Assembly: GCF_947495925.1 (NCBI RefSeq)
Contig: NZ_CANMAU010000004.1
Coordinates: 1 to 64,000 of the forward strand
From: an uncultured Algibacter sp.
GTDB taxonomy: Bacteria; Bacteroidota; Bacteroidia; Flavobacteriales; Flavobacteriaceae
Length of the DNA: 64,000 bases
Reading direction: 5' to 3'
Shown here: positions 9,318-18,486 of the stretch, one piece after another
Layout: every line of letters starts with the position of its first letter
Position numbering within the stretch: the stretch's first letter is position 1
The notes under the pieces: model-generated
The model's database searches: none
Told to the model about the DNA's origin: nothing
The model's input: the letters and a program-made list of their open reading frames with translations, nothing else
Made by a program: the position numbers and the translations under genes

Positions 9318-10256
9318 TTATTTATGGTAATTACTAAAGACTTCAATGAGTTGCTCTTCAATAGGGCTTGAAGTATTAACTTGAAACAAATTAATATTGT
9401 ATTTCTCTAATTCAGCCTTAAAATTTTTGCAGTTTGTTTTGAATGATTGACTTAGTTTTTCTTTGAGTTTTTTATTGTCTCCATTTAAATTGACTTGATA
9501 CGTATGGTCTGTGATGATCATTTTTTCATTGGGAACATCGGCTTCTAATTCATCATAAACTTGCATTAAAACAAGGTCATTATGCAATGCGAGTTGACTT
9601 AAGTATTGTAATACTGAATCGTTATACCTATGAAAATCGCTGATAATAAAAACTAGAAAGTCATGGGTAACAATATTATTTATTTTGGCAAAAATATCGG
9701 TTAAAGAGGCCTCAAAATTAAAATCTTTTACATTGTAAATATCTTGATTTGCCTCAATAATTTTTTGTAGAAAATAAATGATATTTCTTGGGTCTCGTTT
9801 TGGAGTTATTAGGTCGTATTGATCTCCAGTATACACCATGCCTCCAATACGATCGCCTCCTTTTTTTATTTTGTGGGCAATAATAGAAGCCAATTCTCCA
9901 GCTACAACTGCTTTCGTTTTTTCCTGAGAACCAAAACCCATAGATGTCGACTGATCCACAAAAATAAATGCTGGTTTTTCTTTTTCTTCAGTGAAGACTT
10001 TAGTGTGTGTTTTGCCTGTTTTGGCGGTGACACTCCAGTCAATATTTCTAATATCATCACCTAGAACATAAGGCCTAGATTCTTCAAAATCCAAACCTCT
10101 TCCGCGTAAGCGCGAGGCATACCTTCCGGATAAAATACTGTTTGACTTTTTTTTACCAGTGCCTAAATTCAGCACAGAAGCAAACAACTCAAACTTCAAG
10201 AGATGTTCAAGGGTTAAAAAAACATTTGGGGGGTTGTCTTCTTTTGTAGATTTCAT
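9318..10256 (-). CDS. DUF58 domain protein
   Basis: The 312-residue cytoplasmic protein carries the DUF58 signature (RGRGLDFEESRPY followed by GDDIRNIDWSVTAKTG) and a VWA-like fold with a DQSTS metal site. DUF58 proteins are almost always encoded beside MoxR ATPases and are thought to be their partners. The gene is 10 bp downstream of moxR. Confidence 0.9.
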   Translation of the reverse strand: MKSTKEDNPPNVFLTLEHLLKFELFASVLNLGTGKKKSNSILSGRYASRLRGRGLDFEESRPYVLGDDIRNIDWSVTAKTGKTHTKVFTEEKEKPAFIFVDQSTSMGFGSQEKTKAVVAGELASIIAHKIKKGGDRIGGMVYTGDQYDLITPKRDPRNIIYFLQKIIEANQDIYNVKDFNFEASLTDIFAKINNIVTHDFLVFIISDFHRYNDSVLQYLSQLALHNDLVLMQVYDELEADVPNEKMIITDHTYQVNLNGDNKKLKEKLSQSFKTNCKNFKAELEKYNINLFQVNTSSPIEEQLIEVFSNYHK

Positions 10257-10266
10257 AGAATGTGCA

Positions 10267-11235
10267 TTAAGCGACTACTGCTACGACCTCAATTAATTTA
10301 TCAATAACCTGATCTGCGGTAACGCCTTCGGCTCTGGCTTTATAACTTAAAGCCAACCTATGACGTAATACGTCTTTGATGGTCTGATGAATATCTTCAG
10401 GTGTAACATAATCTCTGTTTTGCATCCATGCATGTACTCTGCTGCATCTATCTAGGGCGATAGTACCTCGAGGACTTGAGCCAAAATCAATTAATTTGGC
10501 AAGTTCTTCATCAAACTTTTCAGGGTAGCGTGTTGCAGAAATTAAACTCACCATATATTTCTCAATATCTTCAGAAGTTTTCACTTGGTTAATCTCTTTT
10601 CTAGCATCAAAAATGACTTGCTGCGGAATAATATTGACAGTTTTAGGGCCTTTTTCTTTAGAAGCTTCGCGTTTATTTAGGCGCATAATTTCTAATTCAG
10701 ATTCGTCATCAGGGTAACTAATTATGGTGTGTACTAAAAAACGATCCATTTGGGCTTCAGGAAGGGGGTAGGTCCCCTCTTGTTCAATGGGGTTTTGGGT
10801 AGCCATCACCATGAATAATTCATCCATTTTGTATGTTTTTCCAGAAACCGTTACTTGACGTTCTTCCATGGCTTCAAGCAATGCCGATTGTACTTTGGCC
10901 GGTGCTCGGTTAATCTCATCGGCAAGGATTAAATTACTAAAAATGGGGCCTTTTTGGAATACAAATTTTTCCTTTTCACTTGGTAAATAAATCTCAGTAC
11001 CCGTAATATCCGATGGTAATAAATCAGGCGTGAATTGTATTCTACTCAAACCACAATCTAAATTTTTAGCTAAAGCATTTATAGCTCTAGTTTTTGCCAA
11101 ACCCGGTAAACCCTCTAATAACATATTACCGTCTGCAAGTAGAACAAGAATAATTCTGTCAATGAGTTGTTCCTGTCCAATGATTGATTTAGACATTTGT
11201 TCTTTTAGTGTGGTAATCGATTCAAATGGTGTCAT
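10267..11235 (-). CDS. MoxR family AAA+ ATPase
   Basis: The 322-residue protein has a Walker A loop (GLPGLAKT), a Walker B with ADEINRAPAKVQSALLEAMEE, sensor region ATQNPIEQEG and the C-terminal lid typical of the AAA_3/MoxR group. MoxR ATPases act as chaperones that assemble or activate VWA-domain partners, here presumably DUF58, BatA and BatB. The ATG at 11235 lies 31 bp after the HAD lipoprotein gene, so read-through from that gene is possible. Confidence 0.92.
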   Translation of the reverse strand: MTPFESITTLKEQMSKSIIGQEQLIDRIILVLLADGNMLLEGLPGLAKTRAINALAKNLDCGLSRIQFTPDLLPSDITGTEIYLPSEKEKFVFQKGPIFSNLILADEINRAPAKVQSALLEAMEERQVTVSGKTYKMDELFMVMATQNPIEQEGTYPLPEAQMDRFLVHTIISYPDDESELEIMRLNKREASKEKGPKTVNIIPQQVIFDARKEINQVKTSEDIEKYMVSLISATRYPEKFDEELAKLIDFGSSPRGTIALDRCSRVHAWMQNRDYVTPEDIHQTIKDVLRHRLALSYKARAEGVTADQVIDKLIEVVAVVA

Positions 11236-11266
11236 AAAACTTTAATAATTTGATTCTTACTTCTAT

Positions 11267-12301
11267 TTATTTTTCAAACGGATAAATAATCTTCCAGTCG
11301 TTTTTAATGTCTATTACCGTCCATCCATCTTTTAAAGCTTGGTCTAGCCCTTTATCTAATTTACCAATATGAGATTCTCTGTCATAAGCCCATTCCCGTT
11401 CTGCATCCGTATGATGCACATAAAGCATAAAACTCTTGTAGTTATTAGAAGCAGCGTATTGTAGCATTGGTAAATCTCCATCTGAATTTCCTGATGCAAA
11501 AACCGGTTTTTTACCAATAATGGTATTAATGTTAATGGGTTTTCCTTCTTTGTCATCAATAAAATCAAACTCTGCTAAACGCATAATTTTCGGGTCTCCA
11601 TCATTATATTTGTATTCAGTCTTTAGCCTACTACCTATTATCTTTTCCTTAGGAATACCATAGACTTCCGTTACAAAAGCCCGCATAAAATCGACACCTC
11701 CCCCGGAAACAATATAGGTTTGAAAATCATTAGCTCTTAAATAGGCTAATAGTTCTAGCATAGGTTGATATACTAATTTATCAAATCCAACACCTTTGGT
11801 AGGGTGCTTAGCTGTTTTTACCCAGTCTTGTACAATGGTTTCAAACTCTTCTGTCGACATGCCTGCATGACTTTCCATAACAAGCGTTAAAATACCATGT
11901 TCGCCTTGTTGTATTAAGGTTTTCATATCATCTTCTATAACAGCTTTAAAAGGCTGTTTGTCTTTCCATTCAGGGTGCTCGCTTGCCAGAGCTTTTACCC
12001 TGTCTATGGCAAAAAACAATTGAAAATAAGCAGGTTGCTCGCTCCAAAGGTTTCCATCGTTATCAAAAGTGGAAATACGATCCTTTATAGGGATAAAATT
12101 TTCACTATTTTCATTAGTAACATCAGAGACAAAGTCTATAATATTTTGTTTTGAAGTCACGTCGTTCCAAGAGGGAAGCGGATCAGCTATTTTCTGAGTT
12201 TCATCAGACTTAATAGGTTTGTTTTTTTCTGTATTACAACTTGTAATAAAAGATAGTATTAGAATGAGTACTAAAACGAATGACTTATTTACGGTATACA
12301 T
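11267..12301 (-). CDS. HAD-superfamily phosphatase-like lipoprotein
   Basis: The N terminus has a lipobox (SFITSCNTEK). HAD motif I is present as FDNDGNLW, motif II as IVSGGG, and motif IV as GNSDGDLPML, as in phosphoserine-phosphatase-like HAD enzymes. Asn replaces Thr in the usual DxDGT motif, which is tolerated in this branch. The enzyme should be periplasmic. Its substrate is unknown. It lies between the arylsulfatase (with a terminator between them) and moxR. Confidence 0.82.
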   Translation of the reverse strand: MYTVNKSFVLVLILILSFITSCNTEKNKPIKSDETQKIADPLPSWNDVTSKQNIIDFVSDVTNENSENFIPIKDRISTFDNDGNLWSEQPAYFQLFFAIDRVKALASEHPEWKDKQPFKAVIEDDMKTLIQQGEHGILTLVMESHAGMSTEEFETIVQDWVKTAKHPTKGVGFDKLVYQPMLELLAYLRANDFQTYIVSGGGVDFMRAFVTEVYGIPKEKIIGSRLKTEYKYNDGDPKIMRLAEFDFIDDKEGKPININTIIGKKPVFASGNSDGDLPMLQYAASNNYKSFMLYVHHTDAEREWAYDRESHIGKLDKGLDQALKDGWTVIDIKNDWKIIYPFEK

Positions 12302-12316
12302 TATTGATTTAATTTT

Positions 12317-12354
12317 AAAAAGAATAACCCCATCACACGCGCAATGAGGTTATT
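12317..12354 (-). terminator. Rho-independent terminator after the sulfatase gene
   Basis: On the minus strand an 11-bp stem (12344-12354 with 12323-12333, one G-T wobble) with a 10-nt loop is followed by CTTTTT. It begins 9 bases after the sulfatase stop and should separate it from the HAD gene. Confidence 0.75.
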
Positions 12355-12362
12355 TTAAACTA

Positions 12363-13871
12363 TTAGTTTTGTGGTCGTACGGTAAGTGATTGAACGACTT
12401 TGTCTATCCCTAACGAACTTCCTTGAACAGGAGGGTATTCCTTAAATGTTTCAAGAAACTTCCCAACATAGGCTTGTGCAGGAACAAAGAGCCACATATT
12501 ATCTGCATACCATCTTGTATACATTGAAGACTTCCAAGACACTTCAAATGGGTCTGCTCTTAAATTAATTACAATAGGCCATGATGGTGTTTTACGGTAG
12601 GCTTCATTAATAGCGCCTTCCATAATAGTGAAATGAATTTTCCAGTTATTGTATCTTAAGGCATTCAGATTGCCACCAGCATCAAAATAAAAGATTTCTT
12701 TTCTAGGTGCTTCTTCAATATCACCTTTCCAGAATGGCATCATATTATAACCATCTAAATGAACTTTAAAGGTTTTGCCGTTTGCATTATATCCTTTAAG
12801 TAGTTTTTCTTTGATGTCTGGAACTCCTGCAGCTGCGAGTAACGTAGGCATCATGTCTTCATGTGAGTGGATGTCATTAAATATAGTACCTGGTTTGATA
12901 ACTCCAGGCCATCTTATTAATGAAGGCGCTCTAAAACCACCCTCCCAAGTGGTTCCTTTTTCTCCGGCAAAAGGTGTTGTTCCGCCATCAGGCCATGTGA
13001 ATTTTTCTGCACCATTATCAGTAGAATACATGATAATGGTGTTGTCAATTATTTTTAGTTCTTCTAATTTAGCGAGAACTTTTCCAATAGCTTTGTCGTG
13101 TTCAACCATGCCGTCAGGATAAAGACCAATACCGGTTACACCTTCACTTTCCTCTTTTAAATGGGTCCATACGTGCATACGGGTAGCACTTAACCATACA
13201 AAGAAAGGTTTGCCTGCCTCATGTGCCTTTTCAATAAAGCTAATGGCAGCATCTGTAAACTCGTCGTCTGCAGTTTCCATACGTTTTCTAGTCAAAGGAC
13301 CAGTGTCTTCTATTTTGCCATCTGAATAAGAGTGTATTACGCCTCTTGGTCCGAATTTTTTATGAAACTCCGGGTCCTTTGGATAGTAATAAGATTCAGG
13401 CTCTTCCTCGGCATTTAAATGATATAAATTACCATAAAACTCATCAAATCCATGATTTGTTGGCAGGTGTTCATCACGGTCTCCTAAATGGTTTTTACCA
13501 AATTGCCCAGAGGTATAGCCTTGCGGTTTAAGCAATTCTGCAATAGTGGGTTGACTGTCTTGAATTCCCTGTTTAGAACCTGGCATACCAATGGTAAGTA
13601 ATCCTGTTCTAAAAGGATGTTGCCCTAAAATAAATGCTGCTCTACCAGCGGTACAAGACTGTTGCGAGTACCAATCTGTAAACATAGCACCTTCATTTCC
13701 AATACGGTCAATGTTTGGTGTTTGGTAGCCCATCATACCATGGTTGTATTTACTGATGTTTCCCCATCCAATATCATCTCCCCATATCACTAGGATATTG
13801 GGTTTTTTGTTTTGAGCAAAACTTAGCCCAGTAAAGATTACACAGCATAGAAATAATACTTTTAACTTCAT
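12363..13871 (-). CDS. Secreted sulfatase (formylglycine type)
   Basis: The 502-residue protein has a signal peptide ending near FAQ20. It shows type I sulfatase motifs: GDDIGWGN (metal ligands D32, D33) and CTAGR at residues 73-77, where Cys73 would be converted to formylglycine. The Cys version can be matured by FGE or by the radical-SAM anSME; neither gene is in the window. In marine Flavobacteriia such enzymes often desulfate algal polysaccharides, but the substrate cannot be read from the sequence, and the neighbours are envelope genes rather than a polysaccharide utilisation locus. Confidence 0.92.
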   Translation of the reverse strand: MKLKVLFLCCVIFTGLSFAQNKKPNILVIWGDDIGWGNISKYNHGMMGYQTPNIDRIGNEGAMFTDWYSQQSCTAGRAAFILGQHPFRTGLLTIGMPGSKQGIQDSQPTIAELLKPQGYTSGQFGKNHLGDRDEHLPTNHGFDEFYGNLYHLNAEEEPESYYYPKDPEFHKKFGPRGVIHSYSDGKIEDTGPLTRKRMETADDEFTDAAISFIEKAHEAGKPFFVWLSATRMHVWTHLKEESEGVTGIGLYPDGMVEHDKAIGKVLAKLEELKIIDNTIIMYSTDNGAEKFTWPDGGTTPFAGEKGTTWEGGFRAPSLIRWPGVIKPGTIFNDIHSHEDMMPTLLAAAGVPDIKEKLLKGYNANGKTFKVHLDGYNMMPFWKGDIEEAPRKEIFYFDAGGNLNALRYNNWKIHFTIMEGAINEAYRKTPSWPIVINLRADPFEVSWKSSMYTRWYADNMWLFVPAQAYVGKFLETFKEYPPVQGSSLGIDKVVQSLTVRPQN

Positions 13872-13986
13872 AAAGTAATTTTTAGTGAATAGATTAATTA
13901 AGTTAAAGATACGAATATCATTAGCAGATTTTATTCAAGGTTATATAAAATTTTTAAAAAAAAACGAATGAGAATGCTTTGTAGAA

Positions 13987-14922
13987 CTAAAGCAATAAAG
14001 CCCAACCTAGAGCAATGGAGTCTGTATTGCTTCCTATGAGTCGTGTTGTTCTGGAATATATGTAAGCCAGTTTTAAAGATTGTCTTTTTGAAATGGTATA
14101 GCCAGCAGAAAGCGATACAAGTACATCATTTCGTCTGTCATCTTTAGAAACATGGTTAATAGTAGATTTACTTCCAGTACCAGTTCCGGCACTAATTGAT
14201 GCCCATAGTTTGGAATCGAATCGCTTAATAATATGTCCTTGGATGGCGAACATGGGTTTTTGGGATCTTGTATTTCCTCCAAAAAAATCGTCGTTATTTG
14301 TAAAGAATATAACTGAGCTTGTTAATTCATAAGACCATTTATCACGATTATGTAAAACGCCAATTTGAGGTCTTATAACGAAACGGTTTTGACCAATATT
14401 TAATAATTTGTCGGGGTGATATAATCCGGTTGGGATGGTAACTGCAATTGAAGCTCCAACTGTTGTGTTGGTAGGGTTTTCTTTGAAGTATTTAAATAAT
14501 TCTTTTGGTCCTGACGCTTCAGGACCAATTAGGTTAACTGATAGTCTGATTCTTGAATCTGTAAATCCGTTTCGGTCTGTTGATGCAAATTCGCCATCTA
14601 AAATACCTTCCCAATGGGCAAAACTTACAGGTACGCGCACATCTACTCGGGCAAATTTGTTTCCCAACTTAAAAGGGCGTACATATTGTAATATGACGGT
14701 GCTTGCACTTACGGTTGCATCTTCTAGATTAATAGCGGGGTCTAATAAAATATCACCACCAGTGTAAGCAAACCCCGCACCAAGTACTTGAGTTCCTAAT
14801 GGTAAAATATTCCATCTTCTTGGTTCAAGGTCTTGGGAAAACCCGTTTTGTGTAGTCAGAAAACTAATCAAGCAAATGATTAGCAAATAGAGGTTTTGTA
14901 ATGGTGCGTTTGTTTTATTCAT
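13987..14922 (-). CDS. Outer-membrane transporter-like barrel (MetA/phenol-degradation family type)
   Basis: The 311-residue protein has a signal peptide (about residues 10-29, ending GFSQ) and a barrel made of repeated amphipathic strands, including a VTIPTGLYHPDKL segment that resembles the putative MetA-pathway phenol-degradation family, and a terminal strand SIALGWALLL. The family is poorly characterised and probably transports small molecules. Its start overlaps the end of the AI-2E permease gene by 8 bp, making it the last gene of the envelope cluster. Confidence 0.7.
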   Translation of the reverse strand: MNKTNAPLQNLYLLIICLISFLTTQNGFSQDLEPRRWNILPLGTQVLGAGFAYTGGDILLDPAINLEDATVSASTVILQYVRPFKLGNKFARVDVRVPVSFAHWEGILDGEFASTDRNGFTDSRIRLSVNLIGPEASGPKELFKYFKENPTNTTVGASIAVTIPTGLYHPDKLLNIGQNRFVIRPQIGVLHNRDKWSYELTSSVIFFTNNDDFFGGNTRSQKPMFAIQGHIIKRFDSKLWASISAGTGTGSKSTINHVSKDDRRNDVLVSLSAGYTISKRQSLKLAYIYSRTTRLIGSNTDSIALGWALLL

Positions 14923-15967
14923 TGTTTGCTGGAGTTAACCAAAACTCATACATTCGATACATTATAGCTAAAACTACTGGTCCAATAAAAAGCCCAATGA
15001 TACCGTGTAATAACATGCCGCCAATAGCTCCGAGTAAAATAACTATCATAGGCGTTTTTAGCCCTTTTCCTAATAGCATAGGTTTTAAAACGTTATCTGA
15101 AAGTGCAACAATAACACTATAAATGGTAAAAATAATAGCCGGAGTTGAATCAGAAGTCGAGAAAACCAAAATAATGGCAGGTATCATAACAATAAGCGCT
15201 GGTATCTGAACAATTGCAGCAATAAGCACCAAAAAAGTAAATACCCCAGCTGCCGGCAATCCAATGGCTTTAAAGCCTATAAATGCTAGACCAGCTTGAA
15301 TAATTGCCACCAAAAGAACCCCTTTAACGACACTTCTAATAACATCTCTAGACATGGTCATGATTTCTTCACCTTCATTGCCCGTAATTTTATCAATAAA
15401 ACGTTTAGCGCGGTTGCCAGCGGTATTCGAGTTATACATGAAAACTACTGCAATTAGGAAAGAAGCAAATATGGTTAAAAATGCACCAATAAACCCTTTT
15501 ACACCCGATAATAATCCAGAAGAATATTCTAGTATTTTCTCTTTATGATTCATAATATAGGCTTCAATATTAGTTGAAGCACTAACCCAATTATCATACA
15601 ATTTTTTTCCAATTAAGGGCCAGTCTTTTACACTTGAGTCGGGTACCGGAATTTCAAGGGTGTGGTTCCTGATACCTTGAATTGTTTCTATAGAAGTTTG
15701 CCCTAAAGATTTCGTTAAAAAATAGGTTGGAACGATCAGAAGAGAAACGACAACTACTGTGAATACAATTGCGACAAGTTTCTTTTTAGAATCGCCCATT
15801 TTTTTAACCAACCCATTAAACAAAGGAAAAAAGGCTACTGCCAATACTATTGCCCAAACCACGATGATGACAAAAGGTTTAATGATAGAAAAACACCATA
15901 CTAATAATAATAATAATGTTAGTATCTTAATCACATTGGTAATTGAATTGTCCTTTGTATTATTCAT
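14915..15967 (-). CDS. AI-2E family transporter (TqsA/YdiK-like permease)
   Basis: The 350-residue protein has about eight transmembrane helices, starting with a double helix near residues 12-50. The C-terminal region GLKTPMIVILLGAIGGMLLHGIIG is the hallmark of the AI-2 exporter-like family. Members export signals, ions or other small solutes, and the name does not prove AI-2 transport. It begins 12 bp after the lipoprotein gene and overlaps the barrel gene that follows. Confidence 0.87.
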   Translation of the reverse strand: MNNTKDNSITNVIKILTLLLLLVWCFSIIKPFVIIVVWAIVLAVAFFPLFNGLVKKMGDSKKKLVAIVFTVVVVSLLIVPTYFLTKSLGQTSIETIQGIRNHTLEIPVPDSSVKDWPLIGKKLYDNWVSASTNIEAYIMNHKEKILEYSSGLLSGVKGFIGAFLTIFASFLIAVVFMYNSNTAGNRAKRFIDKITGNEGEEIMTMSRDVIRSVVKGVLLVAIIQAGLAFIGFKAIGLPAAGVFTFLVLIAAIVQIPALIVMIPAIILVFSTSDSTPAIIFTIYSVIVALSDNVLKPMLLGKGLKTPMIVILLGAIGGMLLHGIIGLFIGPVVLAIMYRMYEFWLTPANNE

Positions 15968-15979
15968 AGTATTAGGTGT

Positions 15980-16669
15980 TTAGTTAGTCTCAACTTTTTG
16001 TAAGCTCTCCAGTATTTTGGATACATATGTTTCTGCTGTTTTATAAGCATCTTTTGGGTTTTTTAATGTGGTAGTAACCACCGCTACCAATTGTTTTTCC
16101 TCAGGTTCATCTAAGTTGTAAGCAACAGTTTCAAGAACGTACTCTGTACTTGTGCTCGTTGTAGTTCCTGTAGGAATATAACCACCAAAAGAACTGTAAT
16201 AAGGCCCGTATGCATATGGATATCTATAGTAACTGTTAAATCCACCATAGTAACCAGGGTAACCATACCCCATGCCCATATATACGCCATTTTGCGTTGT
16301 AGTTTGAGTAAGCTTCTTGTCTTTAATAACGGTAAGTATAATAGCATTAAAACCTTCGCTTTTTAAAATACTTTTTATGAAATTCATACGTTCTTCCGTC
16401 ATTTCTCTTTCGGGGTGAATTTTTGGAGCTTTGGTATAGCTTTCAACGGCATTAAGCCCATGTTGCCTTAAGTCATCAGCTAATTCAAGTTCAAAAGCCA
16501 CACGAGCTTGATTGTCAGAAGTTCTGGCAATAACAAGTATTTTTTTCTCTTTAAAGAGATCTACTACAGATTCTTCTGCTTTCCAAGCGTTTATAACTTT
16601 TACGCCTCCACAGCCTTGAATAAATAATACGATTAATAATAAGGTTGCAACTATGGTAGTTTTTTTCAT
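15980..16669 (-). CDS. Lipoprotein of unknown function
   Basis: The 229-residue product has a lipobox (VLFIQGCGG). It then has a mixed alpha/beta domain (KILVIARTSDNQARV) and a Tyr/Gly/Pro-rich loop around residues 130-165 (YGYPGYYGG). Such loops also occur in DUF4136-like lipoproteins of the same organism group, including the one at 41945-42514 here, but sequence identity looks low. Function is unknown. Confidence 0.7.
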   Translation of the reverse strand: MKKTTIVATLLLIVLFIQGCGGVKVINAWKAEESVVDLFKEKKILVIARTSDNQARVAFELELADDLRQHGLNAVESYTKAPKIHPEREMTEERMNFIKSILKSEGFNAIILTVIKDKKLTQTTTQNGVYMGMGYGYPGYYGGFNSYYRYPYAYGPYYSSFGGYIPTGTTTSTSTEYVLETVAYNLDEPEEKQLVAVVTTTLKNPKDAYKTAETYVSKILESLQKVETN

Positions 16670-16725
16670 TTTTTATTGTTTGTTAATTCTTACTTTATAT
16701 TTCTGTAAATATATAAAACCCATAT

Positions 16726-17847
16726 TTAGAAAGACTCTTCAATGCCAAAATAAATACCAGTATTTCCATCTTTACCAATGCCAACATCCATTCTAAAATT
16801 TACCTTTTCTTTTTTATTGAATAAATAACGAAGTCCTCCTCCATAACTATACTTGAGTTCACCAATATTCAAATTTATGATTTCTTCACCAACATCTCCA
16901 ATACCAGCAAATGCAACAAAACCAAATCTTTTCCAAAAGTATTGTCTGTATTCGCCTTGAAGCATGGCGTAAGTTTGATCTCTATATCTTCCTAAAAAGT
17001 AACCACGCATCCTGTTTTGACCGCCTAATGCAGGTAATTCGTAAAAAGGTGCATTTTTGCCTACGCTCTTAACATATAGATTAGTTGCAAAAACTTGATC
17101 TTTCTTGAATTCCTTATAGTATCGAGCGTCCAATTCAAACGTGGTATATATAAAATCACTAGGTTCGGGATGTACGATGAATTTAATAGATTGAAAATGG
17201 CCAGAAGTGGGATAAAACAAATTATCTCGTCTGTCCCAAAGTAAATTTAGTCCTATACCAAAAATATTTCCTCCCTTAGAACCATTGACTAATTCATTGT
17301 TAATAAATTCATTGTTTTTTCCATCAACAATATCGGTGTTCTTATATTCAATAATAAGTCCCGCACGATCTGAAAACAATAAAATAGGAGGTACTTGAAC
17401 TTCTAATTCAAACTCAAAATCTTGTCTTAAATATTGTTCTGTCCCACTATCTATAGTATTATTTCCAATACCCCAAAACTTGTCAACTCTATAGCCGTAT
17501 GAAACAGGCATATTAATAACTAGGTTATTAGAATTGAAATAAATACTTGGTTTAATAGAGAATTTATATTGGTCGTTGGAAGTATAATAGGCACCAAACC
17601 CAATTTTCGAAGGCCTTAAAGTTTCTGATTTTTTGGTGTAGAACAGAGCTATACCACCTGCTCCAAAAGCAGCTTCAGTTTCGGGTGTATAAAATATGTA
17701 AGGGTAGCCATTAAAAGATACCTTTTTGATTTTAGTACTATCCTGTTGCCTAACTATAATAGAGTCTATAGCTTGTTTCCCTTTTTGCGAAAATCCAAAA
17801 AAGGGAATGAGAACTGGTAATATTTTGAAAATTTTTTTAAGGGTTAT
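16726..17847 (-). CDS. BamA/TamA-type surface antigen barrel, no canonical start codon
   Basis: The C-terminal ~260 residues are a 16-strand-type barrel with the family motifs GIGLNLLWDRRDN, GGQNRMRGY and FGIEESF at the end. The first ATG (17511) gives a protein with no export signal. Reading further upstream in the same frame adds about 112 codons, including a typical signal peptide (IFKILPVLIPFFGFSQ) and the first strands, without a stop until 17890. No ATG, GTG or TTG occurs in frame there. The ATA at 17845-17847 is a tentative start. A rare start or a mutation is therefore likely. It lies about 30 bp after the SYLF gene. Confidence 0.75.
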   Translation of the reverse strand: MTLKKIFKILPVLIPFFGFSQKGKQAIDSIIVRQQDSTKIKKVSFNGYPYIFYTPETEAAFGAGGIALFYTKKSETLRPSKIGFGAYYTSNDQYKFSIKPSIYFNSNNLVINMPVSYGYRVDKFWGIGNNTIDSGTEQYLRQDFEFELEVQVPPILLFSDRAGLIIEYKNTDIVDGKNNEFINNELVNGSKGGNIFGIGLNLLWDRRDNLFYPTSGHFQSIKFIVHPEPSDFIYTTFELDARYYKEFKKDQVFATNLYVKSVGKNAPFYELPALGGQNRMRGYFLGRYRDQTYAMLQGEYRQYFWKRFGFVAFAGIGDVGEEIINLNIGELKYSYGGGLRYLFNKKEKVNFRMDVGIGKDGNTGIYFGIEESF

Positions 17848-17876
17848 AACGTGATATTTTAATTTATTAAAGTGCC

Positions 17877-18416
17877 TTATTCTCCAGCCTCATATGTAAA
17901 ATGTTGTCCTCCAAGTGAGGCCTCATACATTAATCCTCCTTTAGTATGTGTAAATACGGCAACGCCATTTTTATAAGCTACATCAACAGATGCTCCCTTA
18001 GTTATGGCTACAGCAGATGCTTGTCCGTCAAATTTTAAGTTCCCGTTTGTAAAGTGCTCAAAGGCTTCTTGGTCTTCAAAGAATATAACTTCACTATATT
18101 GCTGACCTCCTAACTGCAGACCTATTGAAGCTTGTTTTAATTTTGACGACCCAACAGCAGTATTATTTTTGTAAACAATTCCTTTACCAGCAGCTCCTCC
18201 AATACCAACACCAGCTTTCGTTATTTTAGGAAATACAGCGTATGCGTATGCTTCATTTTTAAAAGTATGTAATTTTGGACTTCTTTCCAGCATTTTGGAT
18301 AAGGCCGTATCCGCGTCAGTTTTTAATTCTGGTTTCCAACCACCTACTTGAGCTGTTAGTGTTATTGTAAACAAGAAAATGGTACAAAGAGATGAAAATT
18401 GTTTTATTGAATTCAT
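17877..18416 (-). CDS. SYLF-domain lipid-binding protein
   Basis: The 179-residue protein has a signal peptide (ending LTAQ) and the SYLF/Ysc84 fold: AYAVFPKITKAGVGIGG, GGQQYSEVIFFEDQEA and VFTHTKGGLMYEASLGGQ. SYLF domains bind phosphoinositides in eukaryotes; bacterial versions are periplasmic and of unknown function. Length is normal for the bacterial family. Confidence 0.87.
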   Translation of the reverse strand: MNSIKQFSSLCTIFLFTITLTAQVGGWKPELKTDADTALSKMLERSPKLHTFKNEAYAYAVFPKITKAGVGIGGAAGKGIVYKNNTAVGSSKLKQASIGLQLGGQQYSEVIFFEDQEAFEHFTNGNLKFDGQASAVAITKGASVDVAYKNGVAVFTHTKGGLMYEASLGGQHFTYEAGE

Positions 18417-18486
18417 AACGAGGGTGTTTTTAGATTAATTACTAAAATTAATCAATTTGATGTAATATAAAATGAGATTTCTGTAA

